Assembly (NCBI RefSeq): GCF_000717055.1
Contig: NZ_JNXI01000014.1
Coordinates: forward strand, 248,001 to 312,000
Length of the DNA stretch: 64,000 nucleotides
DNA from: Streptomyces iakyrus
GTDB taxonomy: Bacteria; Actinomycetota; Actinomycetes; Streptomycetales; Streptomycetaceae
Direction of reading: 5' to 3'
In this document: positions 26,198-35,485 of the stretch, piece by piece
How the letters are laid out: every line of letters starts with the position of its first letter
Position numbering within the stretch: position 1 is the first letter of the stretch
Made by a program: the position numbers and the translations under genes
The notes under the pieces: model-generated
What the model was told of the DNA's origin: nothing
What the model saw: only the letters and a program-made list of their open reading frames with translations
The model's database searches: none

Positions 26198-26968
26198 TCA
26201 ATCGGGCCCGTTCGACGGTGACATCGCAGCGGGACGGAGTCTTGGGGGTGGAGGTAGCTCCACCCTCCTGTGTGGCCCGTCAGGGGACGTGTCATAAGCG
26301 GGCGAGGGCGGATTCGTATGGGCGTCACTGGAGCAGGGAGTGTTGGGGTGTTGGGGCGTTGGAGGCCTCAACCGGCGGTGGCGAGCAGGGGCGTTCGCCT
26401 GGGCCTTCCTGCTGCTGAGGTACGACAGCAGCATCGGCAGGGAGCTGGTCAGCAGCAGCACGGCGCGGCCGGCGGCGAGCACCCCCGAGCCGCCCCATTT
26501 CTGCCAGGAGCCGCCCGCGACCATCCCGACCGCCACAGAACTGGGCGCCCACAACAGGCTGCCGAGCAGGGACAGGCCGACGAAGCGGGCCCAGGGCACG
26601 CCGACGGCACCGCACATCACCGGCACCAGCGTGCGCAGCAGCGCGTTGAAGCGGCCGAGCAGCACCGCCCGGGCGCTGTAGGCGCCGACGGTGTGCAGCG
26701 CCGCGCGGCAGCCGGGCGAGCCGGTCACCCGGTCCGGCAGGTTCGCGACGAGCCGGGGACCCCACCGGCGCCCCACCAGATGACCGATCACATGGCCCGC
26801 CGGCGCGCCGAGCACCGCCATCGCGACCGCGGCGGGAAGCGGAAGCGCGCCGTGATGCGCGAGCACGCCGCTCGCCATCAGGGCGGTCTGCGAAGGGAAC
26901 AGCATGCCGAGCAGAGGGAGCGCCGGCTCCGCCATGGGAAGCAGGAAGACGATCAGCAGCGTCAGCAC
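26198..26968 (-). CDS. DedA-family membrane protein with long proline-rich tail
   Basis: This is a DedA/SNARE-associated-type protein, a family linked to lipid-carrier recycling and membrane homeostasis. Hydrophobic segments include LTLLIVFLLPMAEPALPLLG, GALPLPAAVAMAVLGAPAG, FVGLSLLGSLLWAPSSVAVG and AVLLLTSSLPMLLSYL; the loop RFNALLRTLVPVMCGAVGVPW matches the conserved DedA R-F-x-P-x-x-R region. The start is uncertain: the GTG at 26968 directly precedes the first helix, but the frame stays open 50 codons further. After the last helix, ~60 residues of Pro/Arg-rich sequence run to the ABC ATPase gene and may be a read-through extension. Confidence 0.75.
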   Translation of the reverse strand: MLTLLIVFLLPMAEPALPLLGMLFPSQTALMASGVLAHHGALPLPAAVAMAVLGAPAGHVIGHLVGRRWGPRLVANLPDRVTGSPGCRAALHTVGAYSARAVLLGRFNALLRTLVPVMCGAVGVPWARFVGLSLLGSLLWAPSSVAVGMVAGGSWQKWGGSGVLAAGRAVLLLTSSLPMLLSYLSSRKAQANAPARHRRLRPPTPQHPNTPCSSDAHTNPPSPAYDTSPDGPHRRVELPPPPRLRPAAMSPSNGPD

Positions 26969-27167
26969 ACGGGCACAGCCGCCAACTGTTCCTGGGTCCA
27001 GCCCATTTCGGTCCTCTCGCAGTGCCGTCGCCCCGTCCGGGGCCCTTGCAGCAGACCGCGCGGGGGCGTCCCGGCACATCGCAGCCAGGCCCAGTCCTGG
27101 CCGGTAGCCCGTGCCCACCTCGATGGTGGAGCTAGCCGGGTGGTCCGGGCCGGAAAGGTCTCATAAC

Positions 27168-28448
27168 GTGCGGCGCATGCACCCCCCGACGATCTGGACC
27201 CGGCTCCACCTGCGCCGCTACGTACGCAGCGGCTGGCCCTGGCGCGCCGCGCTGTACCTGCTCAGCAGTGCGGTCCTCGGCCTGATCACCCTGCTCACGC
27301 TCGTGCTGCTCGCCGTCGCGGGCAGCGTGCTCACCGTGGTCGTCGTCGGCCTTCCGCTGCTGCTCGTCCTCGTCCTCACCGGGGTGCCGCTGGCCTCGGT
27401 CGAGCGCAGCCGGCTGCGTCTGATCGACAGCGAGCCGCTCGCCGATCCGCACCGCGAACCCGACCGCACCGGCCTCACCGCCTGGCTGCGCACCCGGCTC
27501 CAGGAACGTGCCACCTGGCGCGAGCTGGGCTACGCGGTGCTCTTCGGCTTCCTGCTGTGGCCCCTCGAAGCACTGGTCGTGGGCTCCGTCCTCCTCGTGT
27601 GCGGCGGGCTGCTCGCGACGCCGGTGATGCTGGCGGTCGACGGCGAGGAGGCACGGGTCCTCAAGATGTGGATCGTGGACAGCTGGCCCGGGGCGCTCGC
27701 GGCGGCGCTCGCCGGGCTGCTGCTGATGCCCGTCTTCGCCTATCCGCTCGGCGCGATCGCCGCGGGCCGGGCCGCCCTGACCCGCTTCCTGCTGGCCTCG
27801 CCGACCGGCGAACTGAACTCGAAAATCAAGGAGTTGGGCCGCTCCCGGGTCCGTCTCGTGGACGCCTTCGAGGCGGAACGGCGCCGCATCGAACGCGATC
27901 TGCACGACGGGGCGCAGCAGCGGCTCGTCGCCCTGTCCATGACGCTCGGTCTGGCCCGCCTCGACGCGGCGGACGGCCCGCTCGGCCCGCTGCTCGCCAA
28001 GGCGCAGGACGAGGCGGCCACCGCCCTGGTCGAAATCAGGGAGCTGATCCGGGGCATCCACCCCCAGGTCCTCACCGACCGGGGCCTGGTGGCGGCCGTG
28101 GAGGATCTCGCGGACCGGTCGACGATTCCGGTCGACGTAGAGCTCGACCTGCCGGTCCGGCCGCCGGAGGCCATTGAGACGGCCGTGTACTTCGCGGTCA
28201 GCGAGGCCCTCGCCAACGTCGCCAAGCACAGCGGCGCGAGCTGGGCCGTGGTGCGGGGCGGCCTGGAGAACGGGCAGCTGGCCGTGGAGGTCGAGGACGA
28301 CGGTCACGGAGGCGCGGACACCGGGCGGGGGACGGGCCTGCAGGGCGTTGCCGATCGCGTCTCGGTCCTCGACGGCCGCCTGCTGGTGTCCAGTCCGGCC
28401 GGCGGGCCCACCGTGTTCCGCCTGCTGGTACCCTGCTCAACCCCCTGA
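27168..28448 (+). CDS. Sensor histidine kinase, HisKA_3 (NarL-partner) type
   Basis: This 426-residue kinase has an N-terminal sensor domain with at least four membrane helices (AALYLLSSAVLGLITLLTLV, TVVVVGLPLLLVLVLTGV, LGYAVLFGFLLWPLEALVV, LAAALAGLLLMPVFAYPLG), typical of the Streptomyces putative-sensor family. The dimerisation helix is ERDLHDGAQQRLVALSM with phospho-acceptor His246, and the ATPase domain has SEALANVAKHSGA (N box) and GRGTGLQGVADRV (G box). The GTG start has GGAAAGG nine bases upstream; an ATG three codons later lacks one. The response-regulator gene follows 24 bases on. It is divergent from the DedA-ABC operon, a likely target. Confidence 0.92.
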   Translation: MRRMHPPTIWTRLHLRRYVRSGWPWRAALYLLSSAVLGLITLLTLVLLAVAGSVLTVVVVGLPLLLVLVLTGVPLASVERSRLRLIDSEPLADPHREPDRTGLTAWLRTRLQERATWRELGYAVLFGFLLWPLEALVVGSVLLVCGGLLATPVMLAVDGEEARVLKMWIVDSWPGALAAALAGLLLMPVFAYPLGAIAAGRAALTRFLLASPTGELNSKIKELGRSRVRLVDAFEAERRRIERDLHDGAQQRLVALSMTLGLARLDAADGPLGPLLAKAQDEAATALVEIRELIRGIHPQVLTDRGLVAAVEDLADRSTIPVDVELDLPVRPPEAIETAVYFAVSEALANVAKHSGASWAVVRGGLENGQLAVEVEDDGHGGADTGRGTGLQGVADRVSVLDGRLLVSSPAGGPTVFRLLVPCSTP

Positions 28449-28472
28449 TACGACCGCATGATTGAGGAACTG

Positions 28473-29138
28473 ATGCTGCGCATCGTGCTGGCCGAGGACA
28501 GTGTCCTGCTCCGCGAAGGACTCGTCGGCCTCATGGAGCGCTTCGGGCACCAGGTGGTCGCAGCGGTGGGTTCCGCGGACGAGCTCACCGACGCGGTCGC
28601 CGCGCACGAACCCGACATCGTGGTGACCGACGTACGGATGCCGCCCGGCTTCTCCGACGAGGGCCTGCGTGCCGCGATCGCCCTGCGCCGCCGCCGGCCC
28701 GGACTGCCGATCCTGGTCCTCAGCCAGTACATCCAGCGGTCCTACGCCGAGGACCTGCTCGACTCCTCCGACGGCACCGGGGTGGGCTATCTCCTGAAGG
28801 AACGGATCGGCCACGTCGAGGAGTTCGTCGACGCGATGCACCGGGTCGCGGAGGGCGGCACGGTCGTCGACCCCGAGGTGGTGCGCCAGCTGATCAGGCA
28901 CCGGCGCGACCCGCTGGCCCGGCTCACCGCGCGCGAGCAGGAGGTGCTCGCGCTGATGGCGGAGGGCAAGTCCAACGCGTCGATCGCCGCGGCCATGGTG
29001 GTGAGCGAGGGCACCGTCAGCAAGCACTTCGGCTCCATCCTCACCAAGCTCGACCTCTCCCTCGACGACACGACCAACCGCAGGGTCCTCGCAGTCCTCG
29101 CATACCTGCGCGGCCGGCCAGGAGTGGAACCCGCCTAG
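28473..29138 (+). CDS. NarL/LuxR-family response regulator
   Basis: This 221-residue protein has a receiver domain with the phosphorylation site Asp53 (IVVTDVRMPP) and conserved VLSQYIQRSYAEDLL region, and a C-terminal LuxR helix-turn-helix (LTAREQEVLALMAEGKSNASIAAAMVVSEGTVSKHFGS). The ATG giving MLRIVLAEDSV is chosen because GAGGA precedes it; an upstream in-frame ATG at 28458 lacks a ribosome-binding site. It pairs with the kinase 24 bases upstream. Confidence 0.94.
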   Translation: MLRIVLAEDSVLLREGLVGLMERFGHQVVAAVGSADELTDAVAAHEPDIVVTDVRMPPGFSDEGLRAAIALRRRRPGLPILVLSQYIQRSYAEDLLDSSDGTGVGYLLKERIGHVEEFVDAMHRVAEGGTVVDPEVVRQLIRHRRDPLARLTAREQEVLALMAEGKSNASIAAAMVVSEGTVSKHFGSILTKLDLSLDDTTNRRVLAVLAYLRGRPGVEPA

Positions 29139-29380
29139 CCGGCCGGGGCCGCGCGGATCAACGGTACGGCCGGCGCGGACGACCTGCCCCGGACGGACCG
29201 CGGCTCAGCTGTGCGGCCGGCCCGCGACTGAGCCGGTTGCCCCGCAGTGCCGCCCGGGTCCGCCTGCACTGATCGGCGTAGGCGAACCGCCGTCCGGCAG
29301 GCGTCCGCGAAGGGTCCGTACCGTGAACGGCTAGCATCGCCGGTCAGTCCGTCAGCTGCCGACCGGGACGAGGTGAGGAC

Positions 29381-30274
29381 ATGGGGGCGCCCCGCATCGC
29401 CGTCGCCGTGGTGACGATGGGCAACCGGCCCGCGGAGGTCGACGCCCTGCTGGAGTCCGTGGCCAAGCAGGACGTGCCGCCCGAGCGGATCGTCGTCGTC
29501 GGCAACGGCTGCCCGCTGCCCGACTTCGCCCGGCGGCTGTCGCTGCCCGGCGAGGTCACCGCCGTCGAGCTCGACGAGAACCTGGGCTGCCCCGGCGGGC
29601 GCAACGCGGCCCTGGCCCGGCTGCGGGAGTTCGGCGACATCGACGTCGTGGTGGACCTGGACGACGACGGTCTGCTCGTCGACGCCGATGTGCTGCGCCG
29701 CGTACGGGATCTGTACGCCGCCGACGAGCGGCTCGGCATCGTCGGCTTCCGCATCGCCGACGAGCTCGGTGAGACGCAGCAGCGGCACGTGCCCCGGGTC
29801 GGCAACTCGGACCCCCTCCGGGGCGGTTACGTCACCGGCTTCCTCGGTGGCGGGCACGCCCTGCGGATGGCGATGCTCGACGAGGTCGGCGACTGGCCCG
29901 CCGAGTTCTTCTTCGCGCACGAGGAGACCGACCTCGCATGGCGCGCGGCGGACGCCGGCTGGCGGATCCTGTACGCCCCGGAGCTGCTGCTCCGGCATCC
30001 GAAGACCTCGCCCGCCCGGCACGCCATCTACTACCGGGTGAACGCCCGCAACCGGGTCTGGCTGGCCCGCCGCCGGCTGCCGCTCGCGCTCGTCCCCGTC
30101 CACCTGGGTGTGTGGGTGCTGCTCACCCTCGCCCGGAACCGGTCCGGCGCCGGGCTGCGCGCGTGGTTCGGCGGATTCGTGGAAGGGGTACGGGAGCCGG
30201 CGGGGGAGCGGCGGCCGATGCGGTGGCGGACGGTGTGGCGGCTCACCCGGCTGGGGCGGCCGCCCGTCATCTGA
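29381..30274 (+). CDS. Family 2 glycosyltransferase
   Basis: This 297-residue GT-A fold enzyme has the N-terminal strand IAVAVVTMGNRPAEVDALLESV, the NENLGCPGGRN-type loop (here DENLGCPGGRNAAL), a DLDDDG metal/nucleotide-binding motif, and FFAHEETDLAWRAADAGW, the conserved ED-type acceptor/catalytic region. One C-terminal hydrophobic stretch (LALVPVHLGVWVLLTLARN) may associate with the membrane. GAGGTGAGG precedes the ATG. It stands alone between the two-component system and the SARP gene. The acceptor is unknown. Confidence 0.9.
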   Translation: MGAPRIAVAVVTMGNRPAEVDALLESVAKQDVPPERIVVVGNGCPLPDFARRLSLPGEVTAVELDENLGCPGGRNAALARLREFGDIDVVVDLDDDGLLVDADVLRRVRDLYAADERLGIVGFRIADELGETQQRHVPRVGNSDPLRGGYVTGFLGGGHALRMAMLDEVGDWPAEFFFAHEETDLAWRAADAGWRILYAPELLLRHPKTSPARHAIYYRVNARNRVWLARRRLPLALVPVHLGVWVLLTLARNRSGAGLRAWFGGFVEGVREPAGERRPMRWRTVWRLTRLGRPPVI

Positions 30275-30643
30275 CGCCGGCCGGCAAGGCCGGCAGGGCG
30301 TCGGAGAGATTGAGTGGGCCCCGGCCGTTCACCTCCGCCGACCGGGACCCGGACCCGGCCGCGGCGGCGACACTCCCCCGAGTTGCGCGTCCAGACGCGC
30401 GCACCGCCGGGCCAGATCCGATGTAGTGATCACATCAGGCTTTGCCAACGGATCGCTAACATATGGCCAACGGTTCGCCGTTGCGTCGTCTGCTGGCCGG
30501 CCGGAAGTCGCCGGACCGAGACCGACGACGGCCGGGGCGGCGGCGGATTGCGGCGGAGCAGGCGAGGATCAAGGTGGCGGAAACCAGCCGCCCGGGGATG
30601 GGAGATCGTCAGGGCGGGGTGCACGGGGGGTAAGGGCGTGACG
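30275..30643 (+). other. 369-base leader region of the SARP gene
   Basis: No gene is supported. It begins with a GCCGGC/GCCGGC hairpin that may end the glycosyltransferase transcript (30280-30297). It holds the palindrome GTGATCAC (30426-30433) and a pair of direct repeats (listed separately). Confidence 0.6.
30444..30478 (+). promoter_or_regulatory. Direct-repeat candidate operator before the SARP gene
   Basis: GCCAACGGATCGC and GCCAACGGTTCGC start at 30444 and 30466. They are 22 bp apart, close to two helical turns, and separated by the AT-rich TAACATATG. SARP proteins bind direct repeats spaced by whole turns, so autoregulation or a promoter-35 overlap is plausible. This is inference from spacing alone. 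Confidence 0.5.
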
Positions 30644-33600
30644 ATGCGGTTCGGGCTGTTGGGGCCGCCGGTGCTGTTCTACGACGCCCAGGGCGTCGCC
30701 CGGAACACGGCCCGGGCGATCTCAGGCCCCAAGTCCCGCGTGCTGCTGACCGCGTTGCTCCTCGACGCCGGGCGGGCCGTCTCCGTCGAGTCGCTCAAGG
30801 ACGCGCTGTGGGGCGAGGCGGCGCCCGTGTCCGCCCAGGCCTCCCTGCACAACCACATCGCCCGGTTGCGACGGCTGCTCGACGATCCGGAACGGCTGCG
30901 CACCGTGCCGTCCGGGTACGCGCTGCGGATCGACGAGGGCGAGCTGGACGTCCACCTCTTCGACGCCCACGTCGCCGAGGCGCGTGCCGCGCACACCGGC
31001 CGGGACTGGGAGCGGGTCGTGCGCGTGTGCACGGACGCGCTCGCACTGTGGCGGGGTGCCCCGCTCGCCGGACTGCCTCCCGAGGTGGGCGGGTACGCCT
31101 TCGCGCAGCGGCTGTGCGAGGCCCGGCTGCTGCTCCTGGAGTGGCGCGGTGACGCCCAGTTGGCGCTGGGCGGCCCACGGCTCCACGAACTGGTGCCGGA
31201 GTTGGCCGTGCTGACCGGTGAGTATCCGCTGCGGGAGGCGTTCTACCGGCAGTTGATGCTCGCCCTGCACCGCACCGGCCGTCAGGCCGAGGCCCTGGCC
31301 GTCCACCGCGACCTGCGCACCCGCCTCGTCGGCCAGCTCGGCATCGAGCCGGGGCCGGGAGTGCGGGAGGCGCATGTCGAGGTGCTGCGGGGGGTCACGG
31401 GGGGCGGTGGCAGGGGAGGGCCGGGTGAACCGGACCGGCCGGTACCCTCCCCGGCCCAACTGCCGCCCGCACCCACCCATTTCATCGGCCGCACCTCCCT
31501 GCGCGAGTCCCTGCGCCGGGCGCTCACGGCACCCGGCCCGCACCCCACCGCCGTCATCAGCGGCATGGCCGGCGTCGGCAAGAGCGCGCTCGCCCTGCAC
31601 GTCGCCCATCAGCTGGCGGAACGTTTCCCCGATGGACAGATACACCTCGACCTGCACGGCGTCACCCCGGGCATGCCCCCGCTCACCGCTGCTCAGGCGG
31701 TCAACGCCCTGCTGCGCGACCTCGGTACGGAACCCTGCCGTATCCCGGAAGAGCCGGACTCCGCTGCCGCGTTGCTGCGCTCGCTGCTCGCGCCGACGCG
31801 CACGCTCCTGGTGCTGGACGACGCCGCGAGTGCCGCGCAGGTACGGCCGCTCCTGCCGGGGGGTGCCGGGTGCGGGGCGATCGTCACCAGCCGTTCGCCG
31901 CTGACCGCCCTCGACGGCGCGGCCAGGTTCCCGCTCGCCCCGCTGTCTGACGAGGAGAGCGCCGAACTGCTGCGCAGGGCCTCGGGCCGCGACGGCCTGG
32001 ACGGTACGGACGCCGCCCGGCTCCTCGTCGAGCTCACGGGCAGGCTCCCGCTGGCCCTGCGGATCGTCGCCGCCCGGCTCGCCGCCCGTTTGGCCCTGAC
32101 CCCCGACGCCCTGGCCGGGCAACTCGCCGCCGCAGACAGCCGCTTGCACCACCTGGAGTACGACGACCTGAGCGTCCGCCGCTCCCTGGCCGTCGCGCAC
32201 GACGCCCTCGCCGCCTCCGAGCGGGAGACCGACCGGGACGCGGCCCGCATTTTGTGCCGTATCGGCGCGCTCGGCCTGCCCACGTACGGCGCCCCGCTGC
32301 TCGCCCGCCTCACCGGCACCGGCGAACCCCGCACCGAGGCCGCCCTGGAACGCCTCCTCGACGTGGCCCTGCTGGAGGAGTCGGCGTACGGCCGCTACGC
32401 ACCGCACGACCTGGTGCGCGACTTCGCCCGTGAACGGGCCGGGGAGCGGGAAACCGCCCATGCCGAGACGGATACCGACGCTGAGGCCGACACAGACACC
32501 GACGCCGACACCGACACCGTCGGCACGGCGCTGCACTGGTACGCGGCCGTCGCCGAACGCGTCCTCGCCGCGATCGTGCCCTCCGGCCTCGACCTGGACG
32601 ACCGCCGCCGGCCCACCCCGTCCCAGCCGAGCGGCCACCCGGCCCACGTCGGCGCCGTCGCCCCCTTCGCAGGACCCGGGGCGGCCTTCGCCTGGGGGGA
32701 CAGGGAGCTGGAGAACGTCGTCACCCTGGTCGAGCGGTACGCGGACGACCCGTCCGGGCAGCGCGCCGGTCTGGTCTGCACGCTCGTCCGGCTGATCTTT
32801 CCCTACGCGCATCGCCGCGGGCGCGTCGCCGAGATGGAGGTGCTCGGACAGGCCGGCCTCCGGGTGGCCCGGCGGCTCGGAGACGCGGAAGCGGAGGCCT
32901 ACGCGCTGGCCGATCTCGCCGGGTTGCACTTCCTGACCGGCCGGCACAACGACGCCCTCGCGCTCAACGACCGGGCACTCGCCCTCTGGCGGCGGCTGGA
33001 CCGCTCTTCCTGGATCCGCCGCTGCCTCAACAACCGCGGCCTGCTGCTGGACGGGCTCGGCCGACGCGGCGAGGCGGGTGAGGCACTGGCGCGGAGCCTG
33101 CAGTACGCACGGCAGCTGAACGACCCGTACGGCGAGGCCGTCACCCGCAGCCACCTCGGCAAGCTCGTCGAGCACACCGACCCGCGGGCCGCCATCGAGG
33201 AGCACCGGCGTACGCTCGCCCTCGGGGACGAGATCGGAGCCGTGATCGTGCGGCACTCCGCGCACTGCAACATCGGGTACGCGCATCTGCGGCTCGGCCG
33301 GCCGGCCGCCGCCCTGCCGCACTTCGAGGAGAGCCTGCGCATCCTCGGCGGTCACGGCGACTGGCACGGTGAGTCCCAGACCCGGCTCGGTCTGGTCCGT
33401 GCCCTGCGTCTGCTGGGCCGCAGCGGGCGGGCCGCCCGCGAGTGCGCCGAGCTGCTGGGCCGGGCCGACGCCCGCGCCGACCGCTACACCGGCGGTCTCG
33501 CCCGCCACCAGCACGGGCTGCTGCTGCAGGAGCTGGGGTACATCGGCGCTGCGCGCGAGGAGTGGAGCTCGGCTCTCGCGGCCCTGGAGGGAACGGACGA

Positions 33601-33727
33601 GCAGACGGTCGTCGCAGAGCTACGCGCGTTGCTCGCCCCGGCCGACCGGTCACCCGGCGGCCTCGACGACACCCCGGCCGATCCGGCTACTTGGCGTCCG
33701 CGTAGCACTCCACCACCGCCGTCGTGA
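30644..33727 (+). CDS. AfsR/SARP-family transcriptional regulator with NB-ARC and TPR domains
   Basis: This 1027-residue regulator has the AfsR layout. Residues ~1-90 are an OmpR-like winged helix (MRFGLLGP, KSRVLLTALLLDAGRAVSVESL, HNHIARLRRLLDD). Residues ~95-250 are the bacterial transcriptional activation domain (LALWRGAPLAGL, LTGEYPLREAFYRQLMLALHRTGRQAEAL). The NB-ARC ATPase has P-loop GMAGVGKS at 307-314 and Walker B LLVLDDA. TPR repeats fill the C-terminus. A TD/AD simple repeat (32463-32520) separates NB-ARC from TPR. The ATG at 30644 is spaced seven bases from AAGGG; a GTG two codons upstream is an alternative. The target is not visible; no antibiotic cluster adjoins. The 3' end overlaps the convergent polymerase gene by 41 bases. 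Confidence 0.92.
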   Translation: MRFGLLGPPVLFYDAQGVARNTARAISGPKSRVLLTALLLDAGRAVSVESLKDALWGEAAPVSAQASLHNHIARLRRLLDDPERLRTVPSGYALRIDEGELDVHLFDAHVAEARAAHTGRDWERVVRVCTDALALWRGAPLAGLPPEVGGYAFAQRLCEARLLLLEWRGDAQLALGGPRLHELVPELAVLTGEYPLREAFYRQLMLALHRTGRQAEALAVHRDLRTRLVGQLGIEPGPGVREAHVEVLRGVTGGGGRGGPGEPDRPVPSPAQLPPAPTHFIGRTSLRESLRRALTAPGPHPTAVISGMAGVGKSALALHVAHQLAERFPDGQIHLDLHGVTPGMPPLTAAQAVNALLRDLGTEPCRIPEEPDSAAALLRSLLAPTRTLLVLDDAASAAQVRPLLPGGAGCGAIVTSRSPLTALDGAARFPLAPLSDEESAELLRRASGRDGLDGTDAARLLVELTGRLPLALRIVAARLAARLALTPDALAGQLAAADSRLHHLEYDDLSVRRSLAVAHDALAASERETDRDAARILCRIGALGLPTYGAPLLARLTGTGEPRTEAALERLLDVALLEESAYGRYAPHDLVRDFARERAGERETAHAETDTDAEADTDTDADTDTVGTALHWYAAVAERVLAAIVPSGLDLDDRRRPTPSQPSGHPAHVGAVAPFAGPGAAFAWGDRELENVVTLVERYADDPSGQRAGLVCTLVRLIFPYAHRRGRVAEMEVLGQAGLRVARRLGDAEAEAYALADLAGLHFLTGRHNDALALNDRALALWRRLDRSSWIRRCLNNRGLLLDGLGRRGEAGEALARSLQYARQLNDPYGEAVTRSHLGKLVEHTDPRAAIEEHRRTLALGDEIGAVIVRHSAHCNIGYAHLRLGRPAAALPHFEESLRILGGHGDWHGESQTRLGLVRALRLLGRSGRAARECAELLGRADARADRYTGGLARHQHGLLLQELGYIGAAREEWSSALAALEGTDEQTVVAELRALLAPADRSPGGLDDTPADPATWRPRSTPPPPS

Positions 33728-35432
33728 ACGGGAACCGCACGGGCGTCTCCCCGAAGGTCAGCCGTCCGGCCAGGGCCGCAGCCTCCCGGATCGCCGCCAC
33801 GACCGTCTCCGTCTCCTCCTCGGGGCAGTGCACGATCACCTCGTCGTGCTGGAAGAAGACCAGCTCGGCCGCCAGCCCCGCGCAGGCCTTGCGCAGCGCG
33901 GCGAGCAGCAGCAGTGCCCAGTCGGCGGCGCTGCCCTGGACGACGAAGTTGCGGGCGAAGCGGCCGCGGGCGCGGGCGTTCGTGGACGCGTAGCCGGGCA
34001 CCCACTGCCCGCCGTCCGGCTGGTCGTCCTCCCCGGAGCCGGAGCCGGAGCCGGAGCCCGAGCCGAAGCCGAAGCCGGTGCCGACGGCGGCCGTGGGGAT
34101 GCCGGCCTCCTCCGTCGCGTCGTCCGTGCCCCGGGCCGCGGGTGGGCAGGTCCGGCCGAGCCAGGTCCGCACGAGCCGGCCCTCCTCACCGGCCCGGGCC
34201 GCGTCGTCGACGTAGGCCACCGCCCTGGGGAAGCGGCGTCTGAGCGCGGCGAGGTTCTTCAGGCCGTCCCCGGAGGTCTGGCCGTAGACCGCTCCGAGCA
34301 CGGCGAGTTTGGCCTGGGAGCGGTCGCCGGAGAAGGCGCGGTCGGAGACGGACTGGTACAGGTCGGTCTCCCGGCCGGCCACCTCCATCAGGCCCGGGTC
34401 GCGGGAGATCGCGGCGAGGACGCGCGGCTCCATCTGGTCGGCGTCGGCGACGACGAGCCGCCAGCCGGGGTCGGCGACCACGGCCCGCCGGATCACCTTG
34501 GGGATCTGGAGCCCGCCTCCGCCGTTGGTCACCCAGCGCCCCGTGACCGTCCCGCCCGCGAGGAACTCGGGTCTGAACCGCCCCTCGCGCACCCAGTCCT
34601 GGAGCCAGGACCAGCCGTGGGCCACCCAGATGCGGTACAGCTTCTTGTACTCGATGAGGGGCTTCACGGCGGGGTGGTCGACGGTCTCGATCTCCCAGCG
34701 GCGGGTCGAGGAGATCTTGATTCCGGCCTGGGCGAAGGCCTTGACCACGTCGGCGGGCAGGTCGGGACGGACCCGGCGGCCGAACGCGGCGGACACCTCG
34801 TCGGCCAGCTCGGCCAGCCGGCGCGGCTCGCCGCCGCCCGCGTACCGCTCGCCCAGCAGGTCGTGCAGCACGGCGCGGTGCACCTCGGCGCTCCAGGGCA
34901 GCCCGGCGCGGTTCATCTCGGCGGCCACCAGCATGCCCGCCGACTCGGCGGCCGTCAGCAGCCGCATCCGGTCGGGGTGCTCGGCCCGCTCGTGCCGCCT
35001 GTGCTGCTCGGCGTAGACGGCGAGGAGGTCCGACAGGGGCAGGTGGACGCCCTGCGGCTCGAACAGCGAGGACTGCGAGCCCGGTTCGGCGGCGCGCTGC
35101 GGCGGATCGGGCGGTACGGGGCCGCCGCGCAGCCGGGCCAGGGCGGCCGCGGCCGAGCGGGGTTCCCCGTAGCGCCCCTCGTGGCCGAGGAGGAGGGTCT
35201 CGGCGGCCTCGATGTCGTAGCACCGCTCGGCTCGCACCCCCGCGGCGAGCAGGCGCGGGTACACCTCGGCGGTGGACCGCCACACCCACCGCGTGACGCC
35301 GGGCCGGCTCCGGACGGCCTCGGCGGCGTCCGCCTCCCGGCGCACCGGGCCGGAGGGCAGCCCGTCCGGACCGAGGGGGGCGACGTCCACGCCACCGTCC
35401 TCGGCCGGAGCGAGCGCCCACCGGTCGGCCAT
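33687..35432 (-). CDS. DNA polymerase I-like protein (3'-5' exonuclease/polymerase family)
   Basis: This 581-residue family A polymerase-like protein is shorter than PolA (no 5' nuclease). Motif A reads VVADADQMEPRVLA in place of DYSQIELR. The O-helix region is KLAVLGAVYGQTSGDGLKNL, and motif C is FQHDEVIVHCPEEE with the HDE catalytic triad. The N-terminal part has only traces of a degenerate exonuclease fold. A Gly/Ser run (GFGFGSGSGSGSGSG, 34030-34080) sits between the fingers and the final palm segment. Streptomyces carry this as a second, non-PolA polymerase; its role is probably repair. It overlaps the SARP gene tail. Confidence 0.88.
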   Translation of the reverse strand: MADRWALAPAEDGGVDVAPLGPDGLPSGPVRREADAAEAVRSRPGVTRWVWRSTAEVYPRLLAAGVRAERCYDIEAAETLLLGHEGRYGEPRSAAAALARLRGGPVPPDPPQRAAEPGSQSSLFEPQGVHLPLSDLLAVYAEQHRRHERAEHPDRMRLLTAAESAGMLVAAEMNRAGLPWSAEVHRAVLHDLLGERYAGGGEPRRLAELADEVSAAFGRRVRPDLPADVVKAFAQAGIKISSTRRWEIETVDHPAVKPLIEYKKLYRIWVAHGWSWLQDWVREGRFRPEFLAGGTVTGRWVTNGGGGLQIPKVIRRAVVADPGWRLVVADADQMEPRVLAAISRDPGLMEVAGRETDLYQSVSDRAFSGDRSQAKLAVLGAVYGQTSGDGLKNLAALRRRFPRAVAYVDDAARAGEEGRLVRTWLGRTCPPAARGTDDATEEAGIPTAAVGTGFGFGSGSGSGSGSGEDDQPDGGQWVPGYASTNARARGRFARNFVVQGSAADWALLLLAALRKACAGLAAELVFFQHDEVIVHCPEEETETVVAAIREAAALAGRLTFGETPVRFPFTTAVVECYADAK

Positions 35433-35485
35433 GCCGCGAGTGTGACAGGGGGGTCTGACAACGCCCCCGACGCTCGCCTCCGTGG

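Noticed and set aside
30280..30297. GCCGGC hairpin as a certain terminator of the glycosyltransferase
   Set aside because: The stem is only 6 bp, with no T run; GC-rich DNA yields many such pairings by chance.
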